64,000 nucleotides of DNA from Kitasatospora sp. NBC_00240 (GCF_026342405.1 NZ_JAPEMU010000001.1:5766001-5830000); one strand, 5' to 3'. Positions 52,359-61,378 are shown, counted from the stretch's first letter. Notes: generated by a model from the sequence alone, not told the origin. Made by a program: numbers and translations.

Positions 52359-53240
52359 ATGGCTATCTTCCTTACCAAGGACAGCAAGGTCATCGTCCAG
52401 GGCATGACCGGCTCCGAGGGCATGAAGCACACCCGCCGCATGCTCGCCTCCGGCACCCAGATCGTCGGCGGTGTGAACCCGCGCAAGGCCGGCACCACCG
52501 TTGACGTCGACGGCACCGACGTGCCCGTCTTCGGCTCCGTGGCCGAGGCCATCGAGAAGACCGGCGCCGACGTCACGGTCATCTTCGTGCCGCCGAAGTT
52601 CACCAAGGACGCCGTCGTCGAGGCGATCGACGCCGAGATCGGCCTCGCGGTCGTCATCACCGAGGGTGTCCCGGTCCACGACTCGGCCGCCTTCTGGGCG
52701 TACGCCGGCTCCAAGGGCAGCAAGACCCGGATCATCGGCCCGAACTGCCCGGGCCTGATCAGCCCCGGACAGTCCAACGCCGGCATCATCCCGGCGGACA
52801 TCACCCAGGCCGGCAAGATCGGCCTGGTGTCGAAGTCCGGCACCCTGACCTACCAGCTCATGTACGAGCTGCGCGACATCGGCTTCTCCTCGGCCGTGGG
52901 CATCGGTGGCGACCCCGTCATCGGCACCACCCACATCGACGCCCTCAAGGCGTTCCAGGAGGACCCGCAGACCGAGATCATCGTGATGATCGGTGAGATC
53001 GGCGGCGACGCCGAGGAGCGTGCCGCGGCCTACATCGCCGAGCACGTCACCAAGCCGGTCGTCGGCTACGTCGCGGGCTTCACCGCCCCCGAGGGCAAGA
53101 CCATGGGCCACGCCGGCGCCATCGTCTCCGGCTCCTCGGGCACCGCCCAGGCGAAGAAGGAGGCCCTTGAGGCCGCCGGTGTCAAGGTCGGCAAGACGCC
53201 GTCCGAGACCGCCCGCCTGGCTCGCGAGCTCATCGGCTGA
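52359..53240 (+). CDS. sucD: Succinate-CoA ligase (ADP-forming) alpha subunit
   Basis: 293 residues, ribosome site GGGAGAGGA. The CoA-binding Rossmann domain has VIVQGMTGSEGMKHTRRMLA and VNPRKAGTTVDVDG; the ligase domain carries the phospho-histidine His251 in TMGHAGAIVSGSSGTAQAK and the LVSKSGTLTYQLMYEL loop. Full family length. It receives the phosphoryl group from succinyl-phosphate and passes it to ADP bound on SucC. Followed by a very strong hairpin terminator. Confidence 0.98.
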   Translation: MAIFLTKDSKVIVQGMTGSEGMKHTRRMLASGTQIVGGVNPRKAGTTVDVDGTDVPVFGSVAEAIEKTGADVTVIFVPPKFTKDAVVEAIDAEIGLAVVITEGVPVHDSAAFWAYAGSKGSKTRIIGPNCPGLISPGQSNAGIIPADITQAGKIGLVSKSGTLTYQLMYELRDIGFSSAVGIGGDPVIGTTHIDALKAFQEDPQTEIIVMIGEIGGDAEERAAAYIAEHVTKPVVGYVAGFTAPEGKTMGHAGAIVSGSSGTAQAKKEALEAAGVKVGKTPSETARLARELIG

Positions 53241-53296
53241 CCGAAGCCGGTCGGCAGTACAGGCTGATCGAGCGCGGCGGCCCCGGCCGCCCCGCT

Positions 53297-53346
53297 CGCG
53301 AGGGCGCCCCTCCCCGGACCACCGTCCGGGGAGGGGCGCCCTCGCG
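53297..53346. terminator. Very long perfect hairpin after sucD
   Basis: Perfect 23-bp arms (53297-53319, 53324-53346) with a 4-nt loop CACC, between sucD and the convergent regulator gene ending at 53394. The longest perfect stem in the window; it probably serves both directions. Confidence 0.9.
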
Positions 53347-53393
53347 TTCGCCCGGGCCACCCCGTCCGGGTCACCGCGCACGCCGCACCCGGG

Positions 53394-55406
53394 TCAGCGT
53401 GCCCCGGCCGCGCGCAGCGGCGCCGGCAGCGGCGGCACCGACTGCGGCCGGGCGGCGCACGGGCGCGGGGAGAGCACCGTGCACCGGGCGGCCGCCGCCC
53501 CGCCCGGCCCCGGCGGACCGGCCGCGTCCATCGAACCCCGGACGCCCGGGAGCGCCGGCCCCCAGAGCGAGAGCGCCGGCAGCGGCGGCGGGCCCAGGAC
53601 GGCGGCCCGGCCCGGCGCGGAACTGCACCAGGCGGTCCGCAGGCCCGGCGGCACCCCGCCCGGCTCGGCCGGCCCGGCACTGCCGTTCTGCGCGTTCGTG
53701 CAGACCGGGTGCGGCACCGGCGGGGACGGCTTGAACAGCTCACCCGGCCCCGCGCCGAAGAGCGTCGTCGCCACGGCGGTCGCCATCGCCAGGGTGACCA
53801 CCGCCGCGCCGCCGGTCCGTCCGGCGGTCCGGAGCCGGTGCCGGGCACTCAGCACGGGGACGGGCGGCCGGTGCGGCTCCGGGCAGCCGCGGACGGCCGC
53901 CCGGTGGAGCAGCGCGCTGAGCCGGTCGCCGAAGCCCGGGTCGGCCGGGTCCGCGCCGACCAGCTCGGGCAGTGCGGCCGCCAGCGCCACCCGGGCCGCC
54001 AGCACCCGGCCCTCGGCGGCGGCGGTGCTCGACTCCACCTCGACGGCCACCGCGGCGGCCGGCAGCCCGATCCCGTCGTGCAGCACCAGCGCCCGGCGCT
54101 GCGGGCGGGACAGTCGCCGCAGCGCCTTGAGCAGGGCCCGGTCCTGGTCCGACAGCCGGTCGTGGTCCGGCAGGACGGCCTGGCCCTCGTCGGCCGGCCG
54201 GACCGCGGGCCGGCGCCACGGCCGCCACCCGGCCGCCGCCCGGCGCCGGCCCGCACGGTGCCAGGGGGAGAGCGCCGCCTCGCAGGCGCGGGCCCGGACC
54301 CACGCCTCCGGGTCGGGCAGCGCCGACACCCCGGGCCAGACCCGCAGTGCGGCGCCGAACGCCAGGTGCACGCAGCGCAGGGTGTGGCGGCGGGCCCCGG
54401 TGAGCAGGAAGACCTGCTGGACCAACCGGGTGTGCGCGGACTCGTACAGGTCCTCGAAGGCGAGGCCCGCCCCGACGGCCGGGGGCCGAACGGGGGACGG
54501 GGCACCGGTGGCCTGCCGGGTCGCGGCGTCGCCGGGTCCGGCCTTCCCGGTACTGCCCGCGGGCGCTTCGGCCTTCCGGGTACCGTCGCCCGCCGAGCCC
54601 GCCGAGCCCGCCTTCCCGGTGTCGTTCCCTGTCGCTCCGGCTTCCCCGGTGCCGGCCTCCCGGACGCCGGACCTCAGGGATCCTGCCTCGGGTGCCCCGG
54701 GCTTCGAGGTGACGGTGCGGGGTGCGGCAGCCGTCGTTCCCTTGGTTCCCCCGGCTCCCGCGGCTCCCGACCTCGGGCCGGCGCCGTCTGCCGCGCGGTC
54801 CTTCTCCGCGGTGCCCTTCGCCGGGCCTGCCTGTCCTGGCCCGGCCCGTCGCGGTGCTTCTTTCACGGGACGGTCCCTCACGAGACGGTCCTTCACCGGA
54901 AGGCCCATGGTCGGGACGTCCTTCACCGGGACGTCCTTCGGCGCTCCCGCCCCGGCCCGGGCCGCCGTGGTCCCGGCCCCGGGCGGGGGTGCCGGTGTGT
55001 CACCGGATGCACGCTCACCTGCGGTGTTCCCGGCGGGAGCGGACGGAGCGCCGCCCTGGGCCGGGCCTCGGGTCGGGGCCGCGAGCAGGGCGGCCGCGGT
55101 GGCGGCGGCCTCCTCGGGGGAGCGGGCGCCGATCTTGCGCATGGCCCGGTGCAGGTGGGTGCGGGCCGTGGCCGGGGCGATGCCCAGGGCGGCCGCCAGC
55201 TGCGCGGCGTCGTCACCCGCGGCGAGCCGGGCCAGGACCTGGGCCTCACGCGGTGTCAGCAGCCCGAGCAGCCGGGCCGCGTCCGGCTGTGGCCGGGCCC
55301 GGCCGCCGTTGCGCCTGGCGCGGCGCCCCTTGGTCGGTGGCGGCTGCTCGACGGTGTTGTCGGAGGCGCGCTCGGCGGGGCGCTCGGCGGTGGGTGGCGT
55401 GGTCAT
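53394..55406 (-). CDS. Membrane-linked regulator: LuxR-type HTH plus sigma-like region
   Basis: 670 residues from the ATG at 55406 (GGAGGG upstream). Residues 47-95 are a LuxR/GerE helix-turn-helix (LTPREAQVLARLAAGDDAAQ then LAAALGIAPATARTHLHRAM). Residues 105-310 are low-complexity, with Lys/Arg/Asp repeats (VKDVPTMGLPVKDRLVRDRP) and Gly/Ala/Thr stretches. From about 312 there is a sigma-70-like region: FEDLYESAHTRLVQQVFLLTG resembles region 2 and LKALRRLSRPQRRALVLHDG with AAVAVEVESSTAAAEGRV region 4. A hydrophobic segment (AVVTLAMATAVATTLFGAG, about 525-545) and a Cys-containing Pro-rich tail end the chain. I know no named family with this order. It may be a membrane-tethered transcription factor. 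Confidence 0.75.
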   Translation of the reverse strand: MTTPPTAERPAERASDNTVEQPPPTKGRRARRNGGRARPQPDAARLLGLLTPREAQVLARLAAGDDAAQLAAALGIAPATARTHLHRAMRKIGARSPEEAAATAAALLAAPTRGPAQGGAPSAPAGNTAGERASGDTPAPPPGAGTTAARAGAGAPKDVPVKDVPTMGLPVKDRLVRDRPVKEAPRRAGPGQAGPAKGTAEKDRAADGAGPRSGAAGAGGTKGTTAAAPRTVTSKPGAPEAGSLRSGVREAGTGEAGATGNDTGKAGSAGSAGDGTRKAEAPAGSTGKAGPGDAATRQATGAPSPVRPPAVGAGLAFEDLYESAHTRLVQQVFLLTGARRHTLRCVHLAFGAALRVWPGVSALPDPEAWVRARACEAALSPWHRAGRRRAAAGWRPWRRPAVRPADEGQAVLPDHDRLSDQDRALLKALRRLSRPQRRALVLHDGIGLPAAAVAVEVESSTAAAEGRVLAARVALAAALPELVGADPADPGFGDRLSALLHRAAVRGCPEPHRPPVPVLSARHRLRTAGRTGGAAVVTLAMATAVATTLFGAGPGELFKPSPPVPHPVCTNAQNGSAGPAEPGGVPPGLRTAWCSSAPGRAAVLGPPPLPALSLWGPALPGVRGSMDAAGPPGPGGAAAARCTVLSPRPCAARPQSVPPLPAPLRAAGAR

Positions 55407-55532
55407 CAGACCCTCCGGGCCGGGGCGGCGACGACGGCTTGGTGGCGAGGTCTGAAAATGCGCATAAGCCAATAATCTGGGACACGGCGACGGTTTGCCT
55501 CTTCACGGGGCAGGGCGAGTCGTCTTGGCACC

Positions 55533-57275
55533 ATGAGGCGCATGACGCAGCTGATGGGCCGTCCGATCCTGGATCTGCCAAGCGAGCTGAGCTCCCGGTC
55601 GGTGCTGGCCGACCTGCTCGCCGGGGTGCGGACGGCACTCCTGGGGCTCGCGGCCGTGGCGGTGCCGATTCTCGGCCTCTGGGTGGTGACCCCGTACGCG
55701 GACGACACGGCGAGCGGAGCCGCCCGGTTGGCGGGCACCGTCTGGCTGCTCGGGCACGGTGGTCCGCTCGGCCGGGGCGGGGCGGGGGCGCCGGTCACCG
55801 TCACGCCGCTGCTGCTCACCGTCCTGACCGCCTGGCAGCTGCACCGCGCCGGCCGGCGGGCCGCCGGCGTCGGCCGGCCCGGTGCGGCCGGTGCGCGCGG
55901 CGGTGCGGCCGACGGGGTGGCGGGGGCGGGTACGGCGGCGCGCGGCGGGGGCCGGGGCGGGGCGGTCGCGGTGGGCGCCGGGTACCTGATGGTGGTGGCG
56001 GGGGTGGCGCTGCTGGGTGCGAGCGGGGAGCCGGTCGGCGCCGTCGGGGCGGCCGGGGCCGCCTTCCGGGCCCGGGTGCTGCCGGACGTGCTGGCGGCGG
56101 CGCTGCTGGTGGTCGGCGCGCTCGGGGCGGGTGTCAGGTCGGTACGTCCTGGCGGTCGGACGGTGGGGCACGGATGGCCCGCCGGGTCGGTCCCCAAGCC
56201 GGAGCGGGTGCCCTCCTGGATCTGGCCGGCGGCCCGCGCGGAGGCCGGGGCGGCCGTCCGGCGGGCGGCGCTGGCCGCGGTACTGGGCCTGGTCGGGGCC
56301 GGGGGGCTGCTGGTCGCGGGTGCGGCGGTGCTGGACGCGCTGGTGGGCGGTCGGCCGCTGCCGCAGGCCGGCGGCGGGGTCGCGGGGGTGCTCGGGCTCC
56401 TGCTGCTCTGTGTGGTGCTGCTGCCGAACGCGGTGGTGTGGGGTGCGGCGTACGCGCTGGGGCCGGGGTTCGTGGTCGGTACGGGGGCGGTGGTCGCGCC
56501 TTCCGGGGCGTTGCTCGGGCCGCTGCCGGCCGTTCCGCTGTTCGGGCTGCTTCCCGCCTCCGGGGAGGGGGGCTGGCGCTGGCTGGTCTGCCTGCTGCCG
56601 CTCCTCGCCGGACTGACGCCGGCCGTACTGCTGGGCCGGGCGGCGGCGGGCCGGGGCGGGTCGGCGGGGTTCCGGTCGTGGGGCGGCGAGGGCGGGGAGG
56701 GCGCCGGGGACGGCACGGGCGGGCCGGCCGAGGCCGCCGGGCGGGACGGGGCGGGTGCGCAGGACGACGGGCGCGGAGTCGGGTGCCGGGCCGCCGGGGC
56801 CTGGCACCCGGTGGCGACCGTGGCGGTGGCGCTGGCGGCCGCCCTGCTGGCGGGTGCGGCGGTCGCGGTGTCCGGGTGGCTGGCCGGCGGTGCGCTCGGG
56901 ACGGGGCGGATGGCGCAGCTGGGTCCCGTCCCGTGGCAGGTGGGGACGGCGGCGGCCGGCTGGTTCGCGGGGGTGGGCGTACCGGGGGCCCTGGTGGTCC
57001 GGGCCTGGCTGGTGCGCGGCGGGGTGTCCTCGGGGGTCCTCCCGGAGGCCGGGTTCACCGCCGAAGGGCCGTCGCCCCGCGGGGCCTCGTGGGCCGGACG
57101 CGCCTGGGCCGGACTCGCCCGGGCCGGAGCGCCGGGCCGGCCCGGGTGGCCCCTCGGCTCCCGGTGGCCGTCGGCAGGTGCGGAGCCGGGAGCGGTGCTG
57201 GGCGTACTGGCGGCCCGGGCCCGGGCGGGGGCGTACGGACTGGTGCTGCGGTGCGGCCCGCGGGCCCGGCCCTAG
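55533..57275 (+). CDS. Polytopic membrane protein, PerM/DUF6350 family
   Basis: 580 residues. A start three codons later (MTQLMGRPILDL) is equally possible. About nine hydrophobic segments: VLADLLAGVRTALLGLAAVA, VTVTPLLLTVLTAWQLHRAG, GVLGLLLLCVVLLPNAVVWG, LGPLPAVPLFGLLPASGEGG, WLVCLLPLLAGLTPAVLLG and others, with the DUF6350 hallmark VLLPNAVVWGAAYALGPGF. The family is called cell-division protein PerM in mycobacteria, where it stabilises the divisome under stress. There too it is encoded between sucCD and purN-purH, which supports the assignment. A Gly/Ala-rich cytoplasmic loop of about 50 residues precedes the last helices. Confidence 0.84.
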   Translation: MRRMTQLMGRPILDLPSELSSRSVLADLLAGVRTALLGLAAVAVPILGLWVVTPYADDTASGAARLAGTVWLLGHGGPLGRGGAGAPVTVTPLLLTVLTAWQLHRAGRRAAGVGRPGAAGARGGAADGVAGAGTAARGGGRGGAVAVGAGYLMVVAGVALLGASGEPVGAVGAAGAAFRARVLPDVLAAALLVVGALGAGVRSVRPGGRTVGHGWPAGSVPKPERVPSWIWPAARAEAGAAVRRAALAAVLGLVGAGGLLVAGAAVLDALVGGRPLPQAGGGVAGVLGLLLLCVVLLPNAVVWGAAYALGPGFVVGTGAVVAPSGALLGPLPAVPLFGLLPASGEGGWRWLVCLLPLLAGLTPAVLLGRAAAGRGGSAGFRSWGGEGGEGAGDGTGGPAEAAGRDGAGAQDDGRGVGCRAAGAWHPVATVAVALAAALLAGAAVAVSGWLAGGALGTGRMAQLGPVPWQVGTAAAGWFAGVGVPGALVVRAWLVRGGVSSGVLPEAGFTAEGPSPRGASWAGRAWAGLARAGAPGRPGWPLGSRWPSAGAEPGAVLGVLAARARAGAYGLVLRCGPRARP

Positions 57276-57390
57276 CCCGGCCGCAGCCCGGTCCCAGCCC
57301 GCCCCTGGCCCGGTCCAGCCCGCCGGGGCTACGGCCGTGGCCCCGGGAGGCCGGACGCCCGGCGGACCCCGGCGTACCCCCCGGCTTCCG

Positions 57391-58071
57391 TCACTTGCTC
57401 GGGTTGACCAGGTTGACGTACCACTTCGGCGCGAGCTGGCTGCAGTTCTGCTCGGCGGTCGAGGTGAGGGCGTCCTTCACGCAGGTCCCGTAGTCCGCGT
57501 AGTACATGCTCAGGCCGATCGAGCAGAGCGTCACGATCACCGCGACCGAGCCGGTGAACAGGCCGGCGAGGGCCGCCGGGCTCTGCGGGCTGCCGGCCGG
57601 GCCGTGCGCCGGGCCCAGGGTCGGGCCGAAGCCGGGGCGGGCCGGGGCGCCGCGGGTCGCGGCATCGGTCGGGGCGGGCGGCTTGGGGGTGGCGCGCAGG
57701 GCGCCGACGGCCCAGTGGACGGCGAGCGCGCCGAGGAACAGCGCCACGTAGTGGATGCCGGCGAGGGAGCAGACCAGGGCTGCCATGCCGGCCATCAGGG
57801 CGTTGCGGGCGCGCCGCTGGGCCGGGTCGTTGGGGTCGGGCTTGGGCTGCTGGGGGGCCGGCTGCGGGTGCCAGGGGCCCTGGTAGCCGGGGCTCCACGG
57901 GTGCTGCGGCGGCACCTGGGGGTGCTGCTCCTCCCCTTCGGGCGCCTCGGGCGCATCGGGCTTCCCGCCGGCCGGGGGCGGCGGCGTCCGCGGCTGCCAC
58001 GGCTGGTCCGGAGCGTCCGCCGGCGGCGGCGCGAAGGGGTTGCGCTCGCCGGTGTTGTCGCCGCTGCTCAT
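57391..58071 (-). CDS. Small membrane protein with Pro-rich N-terminus (DUF4190-like)
   Basis: 226 residues from the ATG at 58071; a TTG four codons upstream has no suitable ribosome site. Residues 1-90 are Pro/Gln/Trp-rich (HPWSPGYQGPWHPQPAPQQP). Two or three hydrophobic segments follow: RNALMAGMAALVCSLAGIHYVALFLG split over two helices, and LAGLFTGSVAVIVTLCSIGLSM near residue 180. The end YYADYGTCVKDALTSTAEQN carries two Cys likely outside the membrane. The pattern is that of DUF4190-type small membrane proteins. Divergent from purN. Function unknown. Confidence 0.72.
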   Translation of the reverse strand: MSSGDNTGERNPFAPPPADAPDQPWQPRTPPPPAGGKPDAPEAPEGEEQHPQVPPQHPWSPGYQGPWHPQPAPQQPKPDPNDPAQRRARNALMAGMAALVCSLAGIHYVALFLGALAVHWAVGALRATPKPPAPTDAATRGAPARPGFGPTLGPAHGPAGSPQSPAALAGLFTGSVAVIVTLCSIGLSMYYADYGTCVKDALTSTAEQNCSQLAPKWYVNLVNPSK

Positions 58072-58216
58072 GGTGTCAGCCAATCCTTGTCGGTCGGTGG
58101 GGCCTGCCTGCCCGCCTCCAATGATCCCGCAGGCGTCCGGGAGGCCCGCGGCGGCCTGCCGTCGCGGGTGCGGCGAGATCCCGGTCTCAGCTACGCGCGT
58201 AGCGGTATCGGGCCGG
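58072..58216. other. Divergent spacer upstream of purN with a 14-bp palindrome
   Basis: Part of a 325-bp gap. GCTACGCGCGTAGC at 58190-58203 is a perfect palindrome just upstream of the putative purN promoter and may be an operator. No gene supported. Confidence 0.45.
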
Positions 58217-58246
58217 TTCGGGACCCGCCGGAGCAGCCGTTATCGT
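58217..58246 (+). promoter_or_regulatory. Candidate purNH promoter
   Basis: -35 TTCGGG (58217-58222), 18-bp spacer, -10 TATCGT (58241-58246). The leader would be about 145 nt. The -35 is poor, so the assignment is tentative. Confidence 0.35.
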
Positions 58247-58396
58247 GGTGACGGTCAGCAATCCCCATCGGTTCCCGGAGCCCGCAGCGCAGCGGGAATT
58301 CCGCCGTTCCGACCCGCTCGACCTGCCGTTCGTAGTGGCCCCACCACCGGTGGACGTACCAGCGGGCGGCGCCCCGAAGCTACGGAGAATGTCGCA

Positions 58397-59050
58397 GTGG
58401 CCTCCGCCAAAGTGTTCCCGCCCCGTACGCCCGGCCCCGCCCGTCTGGTGGTCCTGGTCTCCGGTTCCGGCACCAACCTGCAGGCCCTGATCGACGCGGC
58501 CGCCGACCCCGCGTACGGCGCGCGGATCCTCGCCGTCGGCGCGGACCGGGACGGCATCGCGGGCCTGGAACGCGCCGAGCGCGCCGGCCTGCCGACCTTC
58601 GTCCACCGGGTCAAGGACTTCCCCGCCCGGGACGGCTGGGACCGCGCCCTCACCGAGGCCGTCGCGGAGCACCGGCCCGACCTGGTGGTCACCGCCGGCT
58701 TCATGAAGATCCTCGGCCCGGAGTTCGTCGCCGCCTTCGCCGGCCGGATCGTCAACACCCACCCCGCACTGCTGCCCGCCTTCCCCGGCGCCCACGGCGT
58801 CACCGACGCGCTCGCGTACGGCGTGAAGGTCACCGGCTGCACCGTCCACCTGGTCGACGCCGGGGTGGACACCGGGCCGATCATCGCGCAGGGCGTCGTG
58901 GAGGTCACCGACGCCGACCATGCCGATGGCGGCGACGCGCTGCACGAGCGCATCAAGACTGTCGAGCGCCAGTTGCTCGTCGAGGTCGTGGGCCGGCTGG
59001 CCCGCGAAGGCCACCGTATTGAAGACCGAAAGGTATGGATCCCGGCATGA
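58397..59050 (+). CDS. purN: Phosphoribosylglycinamide formyltransferase PurN
   Basis: 217 residues from a GTG at 58397 with GGAG 9 nt upstream; the open frame continues upstream but without family sequence. PurN transfers formyl from 10-formyl-THF to GAR in de novo purine synthesis. Motifs: VVLVSGSGTNLQALIDA (GAR phosphate loop), VVTAGFMKILGPEFV, the active-site NTHPALLPAFPGAHGV with catalytic Asn/His, and the Asp in HLVDAGVDTGPIIAQ. Overlaps purH by ATGA, so the pair is an operon. Confidence 0.97.
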   Translation: MASAKVFPPRTPGPARLVVLVSGSGTNLQALIDAAADPAYGARILAVGADRDGIAGLERAERAGLPTFVHRVKDFPARDGWDRALTEAVAEHRPDLVVTAGFMKILGPEFVAAFAGRIVNTHPALLPAFPGAHGVTDALAYGVKVTGCTVHLVDAGVDTGPIIAQGVVEVTDADHADGGDALHERIKTVERQLLVEVVGRLAREGHRIEDRKVWIPA

Positions 59051-60627
59051 GCGCCGCCGCCAGCACCACGCCGCTTGTCTCCGAAGACGTCCGCCCGATT
59101 CGCCGCGCCCTGGTCAGCGTCTACGACAAGACCGGCCTGGAGGAGCTGGCCCAGGGCCTGCACGCCGCCGGGGTCGAGCTGGTCTCGACCGGCTCGACCG
59201 CCGGCCGGATCGCCGCCGCGGGCGTCCCGGTGACCGAGGTCTCCGAACTCACCGGGTTCCCCGAGTGCCTCGACGGGCGCGTGAAGACGCTGCACCCCCG
59301 CGTGCACGCCGGTGTCCTCGCCGACCTGCGGCTGGAGTCGCACCGCGCGCAGCTCGCCGAGCTGGGTGTCGAGCCCTTCGACCTGGTCGTGGTGAACCTC
59401 TACCCGTTCAAGGCCACCGTCGCCTCGGGCGCCACCCCCGACGAGTGCGTCGAGCAGATCGACATCGGCGGCCCGAGCATGGTGCGCGCCGCCGCTAAGA
59501 ACCACCCGTCGGTGGCCGTCGTGGTCGACCCGGCCCGCTACACCGACGTGCTGGCCGCCGTGGCCTCCGGCGGTTTCGACCTGGCCACCCGCAAGCGCCT
59601 GGCCGGTGCCGCGTTCGCGCACACCGCCGCCTACGACGTCGCGGTCGCCTCCTGGTTCGAGGCCGGCTACGCGCCGAGCGACGCGACCTTCCCCGAGTTC
59701 CTGGGCGCCACCTGGGAGCGTCAGAACGTGCTCCGGTACGGCGAGAACCCGCACCAGGGTGCCGCGCTGTACAGCGACGGCACCGGCGGCCTGGCCGGCG
59801 CCGAGCAGCTGCACGGCAAGGAGATGTCGTACAACAACTACGTCGACACCGACGCCGCCCGCCGCGCCGCCTACGACCACGCCGAGCCGGCCGTCGCGAT
59901 CATCAAGCACGCCAACCCGTGCGGCATCGCGACCGGCGCGGACGTCGCCGAGGCGCACCGCAAGGCGCACGAGTGCGACCCGGTCTCCGCGTACGGCGGC
60001 GTGATCGCGGTCAACCGCCCGGTCACCGTGGCGCTGGCCGAGCAGATCGCCCCGATCTTCACCGAGGTCGTGGTGGCGCCGGCGTACGAGGACGGCGCGG
60101 TCGAGGTGCTGGCCCGTAAGAAGAACATCCGGGTGCTGCGCGCCCCCGAGGCGCCGGCCGGCCGCCAGGAGGTCCGCCCGGTCTCCGGCGGCGTGCTGCT
60201 GCAGGAGACCGACCGCATCCACGCCGAGGGCGACGACCCGTCGACCTGGACGCTGGCCGCCGGTGACGCCCTGTCGGCGGAGGAGCTGGCCGAGCTGGCC
60301 TTCGCCTGGCGGGCCTGCCGGGCCGTCAAGTCCAACGCGATCCTGCTGGCCAAGGACGGCGCCTCGGTCGGCGTCGGCATGGGCCAGGTCAACCGGGTGG
60401 ACTCGGCCAAGCTCGCGGTCGAGCGGGCCGGCGAGCGCGCCAAGGGCTCGTACGCCGCCTCGGACGCGTTCTTCCCGTTCGCGGACGGCCTGCAGATCCT
60501 GATCGGCGGCGGCATCAAGGCCGTCGTCCAGCCCGGTGGTTCGATCCGCGACGAGGAGGTCGTGGCCGCCGCGACCGAGGCCGGCGTGACGATGTACCTG
60601 ACCGGGACCCGGCACTTCTTCCACTGA
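59047..60627 (+). CDS. purH: Bifunctional AICAR formyltransferase / IMP cyclohydrolase PurH
   Basis: 526 residues from the ATG at 59047 overlapping the purN stop. It does the last two steps to IMP. The MGS-like cyclohydrolase domain (about 15-160) has LVSVYDKTGLEELAQGLHAA, VSTGSTAGRIAAAG and VKTLHPRVHAGVLAD; the AICAR formyltransferase domain (about 210-526) has LRYGENPHQGAALY, IIKHANPCGIATG with the Lys-His catalytic pair, and the C-terminal SDAFFPFADGLQI...GGGIKAVVQPGGSIRDEEV. IMP feeds guaB, encoded in this window. Followed by a long hairpin. Confidence 0.98.
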   Translation: MSAAASTTPLVSEDVRPIRRALVSVYDKTGLEELAQGLHAAGVELVSTGSTAGRIAAAGVPVTEVSELTGFPECLDGRVKTLHPRVHAGVLADLRLESHRAQLAELGVEPFDLVVVNLYPFKATVASGATPDECVEQIDIGGPSMVRAAAKNHPSVAVVVDPARYTDVLAAVASGGFDLATRKRLAGAAFAHTAAYDVAVASWFEAGYAPSDATFPEFLGATWERQNVLRYGENPHQGAALYSDGTGGLAGAEQLHGKEMSYNNYVDTDAARRAAYDHAEPAVAIIKHANPCGIATGADVAEAHRKAHECDPVSAYGGVIAVNRPVTVALAEQIAPIFTEVVVAPAYEDGAVEVLARKKNIRVLRAPEAPAGRQEVRPVSGGVLLQETDRIHAEGDDPSTWTLAAGDALSAEELAELAFAWRACRAVKSNAILLAKDGASVGVGMGQVNRVDSAKLAVERAGERAKGSYAASDAFFPFADGLQILIGGGIKAVVQPGGSIRDEEVVAAATEAGVTMYLTGTRHFFH

Positions 60628-60678
60628 GCGCCCGCCCGGCCGGTGCGCGGCACCGGCCGGGCACCGCACGGCGGAACG

Positions 60679-60725
60679 CGGAAGGCCCGCACCCCCTGGA
60701 ATCCTCCGGGGGTGCGGGCCTTCCG
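60679..60725. terminator. Bidirectional terminator between purH and RDD gene
   Basis: Perfect 18-bp arms (60679-60696, 60708-60725) with an 11-nt loop, between convergent stop codons. Confidence 0.85.
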
Positions 60726-60739
60726 CCTTCGCGTCCTCG

Positions 60740-61378
60740 TCAGGAGGACTTGACCACGACACTGCTCATGATCTTGTCCGCGAAGGTCTGCTTCTTGGCG
60801 TCCCAGAGCGGCCACAGGAAGCCGACGTAGCAAGGCAGGCCGTCGATGGCGTGGCAGAGCTTGCGCACGAACGCCATGCCGAAGCCGAGCGGCTGGCCGT
60901 CCGCCTCGCGGACCACCCGGATGTTGACCATCTTCTTGCCGGGGGTCTGGCCGGTCTTGCCCTCCTGGGCGATCAGCCACAGGCCGGCGGCGAAGCTGAT
61001 CAGCGCGCCGAGAACCATCAGCGCGACGCCGCCGCCGCTGACACCCCCGCCGTCACAGGTCGTCACGCCGTACGAGTCGGTGGAGCAGTCGAGGCTGCCC
61101 ACGGTCATCGCCGCACCGATGCCGTAGAGGATGCCCGCCGGAACACCGACGATCAGACCGTCGATCAGGTACGCCGCGACCCGCGAGCCCCAGCCGGCGT
61201 AGAACGGCTGCACGTAGGCAGCGTGGCCGTAGCCGGGCTGCTGCGGGATGCCGTAGCCGGCCGGCGGCTGCTGGGGGTAGCCGTAGCCGGGCTGCTGCGG
61301 CTGCTGCTGGGGGTAGCCGTAGCCGGGCTGCGGGGCCTGCTGGCCGTAGGGGTTGTTGGGGTCGGGCGGGTAGCTCAT
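60740..61378 (-). CDS. RDD family membrane protein
   Basis: 212 residues from the ATG at 61378, ribosome site GGAGG. The N-terminal ~60 residues are a Pro/Gln/Tyr/Gly-rich repeat (units like GYGYPQQQPQQP). The RDD domain follows: GWGSRVAAYLIDGLIVGVPA with the Arg and Asp that name the family, then LMVLGALISFAAGLWLIAQE, GKTGQTPGKKMVNIRVVREA and the final helix with KLCHAIDGLPCYVGFLWPLW (second Asp). Three to four membrane helices. Two Cys in the external loop (SLDCSTDSYGVTTCDGGG) could form a disulfide. RDD proteins are of largely unknown function; some export Na+ or act as assembly factors. Confidence 0.88.
   Translation of the reverse strand: MSYPPDPNNPYGQQAPQPGYGYPQQQPQQPGYGYPQQPPAGYGIPQQPGYGHAAYVQPFYAGWGSRVAAYLIDGLIVGVPAGILYGIGAAMTVGSLDCSTDSYGVTTCDGGGVSGGGVALMVLGALISFAAGLWLIAQEGKTGQTPGKKMVNIRVVREADGQPLGFGMAFVRKLCHAIDGLPCYVGFLWPLWDAKKQTFADKIMSSVVVKSS

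Noticed and set aside
53409..55475. Long plus-strand frames opposite the LuxR/sigma-like gene
   Set aside because: They are mirror images of the minus-strand gene with Arg/Gly/Pro-rich products; the minus-strand reading has recognisable HTH and sigma-like motifs.
58072..58083. TTG start at 58083 for the minus-strand membrane protein
   Set aside because: AAGGA directly abuts the TTG, too close to act as ribosome site, whereas it suits the ATG at 58071.
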